Source: Pseudomicrostroma phylloplanum (Eukaryota > Basidiomycota > Exobasidiomycetes > Microstromatales). From it: a stretch of DNA of 64,000 nucleotides. Shown here piece by piece: positions 62,995-64,000 of the stretch. The stretch is taken from assembly GCA_039545275.1 (NCBI GenBank), contig BCHS01000001.1:1690853-1754852 (forward strand). The letters are read 5' to 3'. Within the stretch, counting starts at the first letter, position 1; the number at the start of each line of letters is the position of its first letter. Under the pieces are notes generated by a model, which saw nothing but the letters and a program-made list of their open reading frames with translations, made no database searches and was not told where the DNA came from. The translations under genes were made by a program, and so were the position numbers.

Positions 62995-64000
62995 ATGGCA
63001 GAGGGAAGCGACCGACAGCAGTCACCCCATACTTCCTCGTCGCGTAGCTTCACGCGTGTGCCGTCGGCCACGTCGCTCTTGCCGCCGAGTTCGGCTCAGG
63101 GTCTGACAGCGGCCGACCTTCTGTCCCATCAAGCGCTGTTGGAATCGCAAGCTCGTGAGGCCATTCCGTTCTCTCATACCACTTGCACTTACGCCAAAGG
63201 CTACATCAGGCAGCCATTATGGGCTTGCAAAGACTGCGGAGGCGGAGGCGTCTGTGCGGGCTGCTCAGTCGGATGTCACGCTTCTCACGAGCTGGTGGAG
63301 CTCTTTGCCAAGAGAGGTACGAGGTGTGACTGTGGCACCCTTACACTACAACGTCATGCGCCTGTGAGCCTGAACCCGGACAAGGTGGGAGAGAGCTCCT
63401 CTTCCACACTTCAGCCTTGCAATCTTCGAGCAGCACCACTCAATTTCGCGCCCGAGAACGACCTCAATGTGTATGGCAAGAATTACGATGGTCACTTCTG
63501 CTACTGTGAGAAGGGGTACACCTACGATCCAATGGAAGAGGAAGAGACCATGTTCCAATGCATGGTCTGTGAGGACTGGCTACATGAGACGTGCGTCAGC
63601 TTGAGGCCCAGAAAGGGAAAGAGAAAAGCAAACCCGACAAAGGGAGGGCAGGAAGCGAACAGCAGCTTAGGGACGAAAGCCCTAGATACACCAGCCAGCG
63701 CACCAGATGCTCCTATTGCCGTCGTAGCAGAGCCTGCTTCGACATCTTCGGGCCCAATTGCAACGACAGACGACCAAGCGGATACAGAAGACGAAGATCC
63801 TCCGCCTCTGATCTCGCATGACTCGTTCGACAATGTCATCTGCGATGCCTGCCTTCGCAAACATCCTATACTTCAACACTATATTGGCGCCTCGTCGTGG
63901 GGCGCTTGTCTCCGCGTACCTTCCCATGAAACATCTCTCGCGGATCTCGACAGTACGGTCGAGGTGGAAGCGGAGGACGGTCCACGGAAGTACTTGATAC
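62995..64000 (+). CDS. UBR7: UBR7-like UBR-box/PHD-type protein (3' end off window)
   Basis: Open from the ATG at 62995 to the window edge (335 codons and one base), no intron seen. The UBR box has the spaced Cys/His pattern: CTYAKGYIRQPLWACKDCGG, CAGCSVGCHASHELVELFAK, RCDCGT. The following part, NVYGKNYDGHFCYCEKGYTY, EETMFQCMVCEDWLHETCVS and later VICDACLRKHPIL, matches the atypical PHD region of UBR7 (CVVCEDWFH in the human protein). UBR7 family members are putative ubiquitin ligases; human UBR7 acts on histone H2B. A low-complexity insert of about 80 residues (KGKRKANPTKGG ... TEDEDPPP) splits the PHD-like part in this fungus. The C-terminus is missing only because the window ends. Confidence 0.9.
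   Translation, partial: MAEGSDRQQSPHTSSSRSFTRVPSATSLLPPSSAQGLTAADLLSHQALLESQAREAIPFSHTTCTYAKGYIRQPLWACKDCGGGGVCAGCSVGCHASHELVELFAKRGTRCDCGTLTLQRHAPVSLNPDKVGESSSSTLQPCNLRAAPLNFAPENDLNVYGKNYDGHFCYCEKGYTYDPMEEEETMFQCMVCEDWLHETCVSLRPRKGKRKANPTKGGQEANSSLGTKALDTPASAPDAPIAVVAEPASTSSGPIATTDDQADTEDEDPPPLISHDSFDNVICDACLRKHPILQHYIGASSWGACLRVPSHETSLADLDSTVEVEAEDGPRKYLI

Overview
This is a gene-dense stretch of a fungal nuclear genome, most likely a basidiomycete. Ustilaginomycotina (smut-like or Exobasidiomycetes-like) is my best guess from gene content and base use; I could not test it against a database. The reasons are: 28 protein genes in 64 kb, GC-rich codon use, about 46 short introns (56-157 nt) with mostly GTGAGT donors and frequent CTNAC branch-like sites, a DASH/Dam1 kinetochore subunit, and fungal-type PSD2, PFK, PDC and Met16 genes. 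There is no sign of a mobile element, prophage, CRISPR array or secondary-metabolite cluster. One ambiguous base (N) lies at 18317.

Layout, left to right. 1-5480: a divergent pair, a G-patch/DUF1604 splicing factor (minus, cut by the window edge) and a large aromatic-acid-exporter/Bre4-like membrane protein. 5757-12053: glia maturation factor, dynactin p62 (DCTN4), an RNase P/MRP Pop3-like protein and an acyl-CoA dehydrogenase. 12416-20290: phosphatidylserine decarboxylase 2 (C2-C2-EF-hand-PSD), a small putatively myristoylated protein, an Oca/Siw14-family protein that has lost its catalytic loop, and the DASH subunit Dad3. 20801-26838: an intracellular GH3 beta-glucosidase, SmB and farnesyl diphosphate synthase. 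27308-27515: the U2 snRNA gene. 27859-36965: a TMEM135-like membrane protein, 6-phosphofructokinase and a 984-residue protein I do not recognise. 37346-46555: an AMP-forming acyl-CoA ligase ending in a PTS1 signal, a METTL21-like lysine methyltransferase and a Yor1-like ABCC transporter. 46813-52446: Arp1 with a 7-nt microexon, a SENP8/Den1-like NEDD8 protease, PAPS reductase and a peroxiredoxin 5-type enzyme. 52724-64000: a DHA1 MFS transporter, an FMN-dependent 2-hydroxyacid enzyme, pyruvate decarboxylase, a TBC-domain protein lacking its glutamine finger, and the start of UBR7.

The genes are housekeeping genes, not an operon-like system, but some themes recur. Arp1 and p62 belong to the same dynactin complex. 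SmB, U2 and the G-patch protein all serve splicing. PFK and PDC serve fermentation. PAPS reductase and the peroxiredoxin share one divergent promoter and both draw on the thioredoxin/thiol system. Many neighbours are head-to-head with 190-450 bp between start codons. I did not find a previously undescribed system. The most interesting points are lost or swapped catalytic residues (Oca-like protein, SENP8, TBC protein, acyl-CoA dehydrogenase), very small exons, in-frame introns, and a preserved long-range complementarity in U2.
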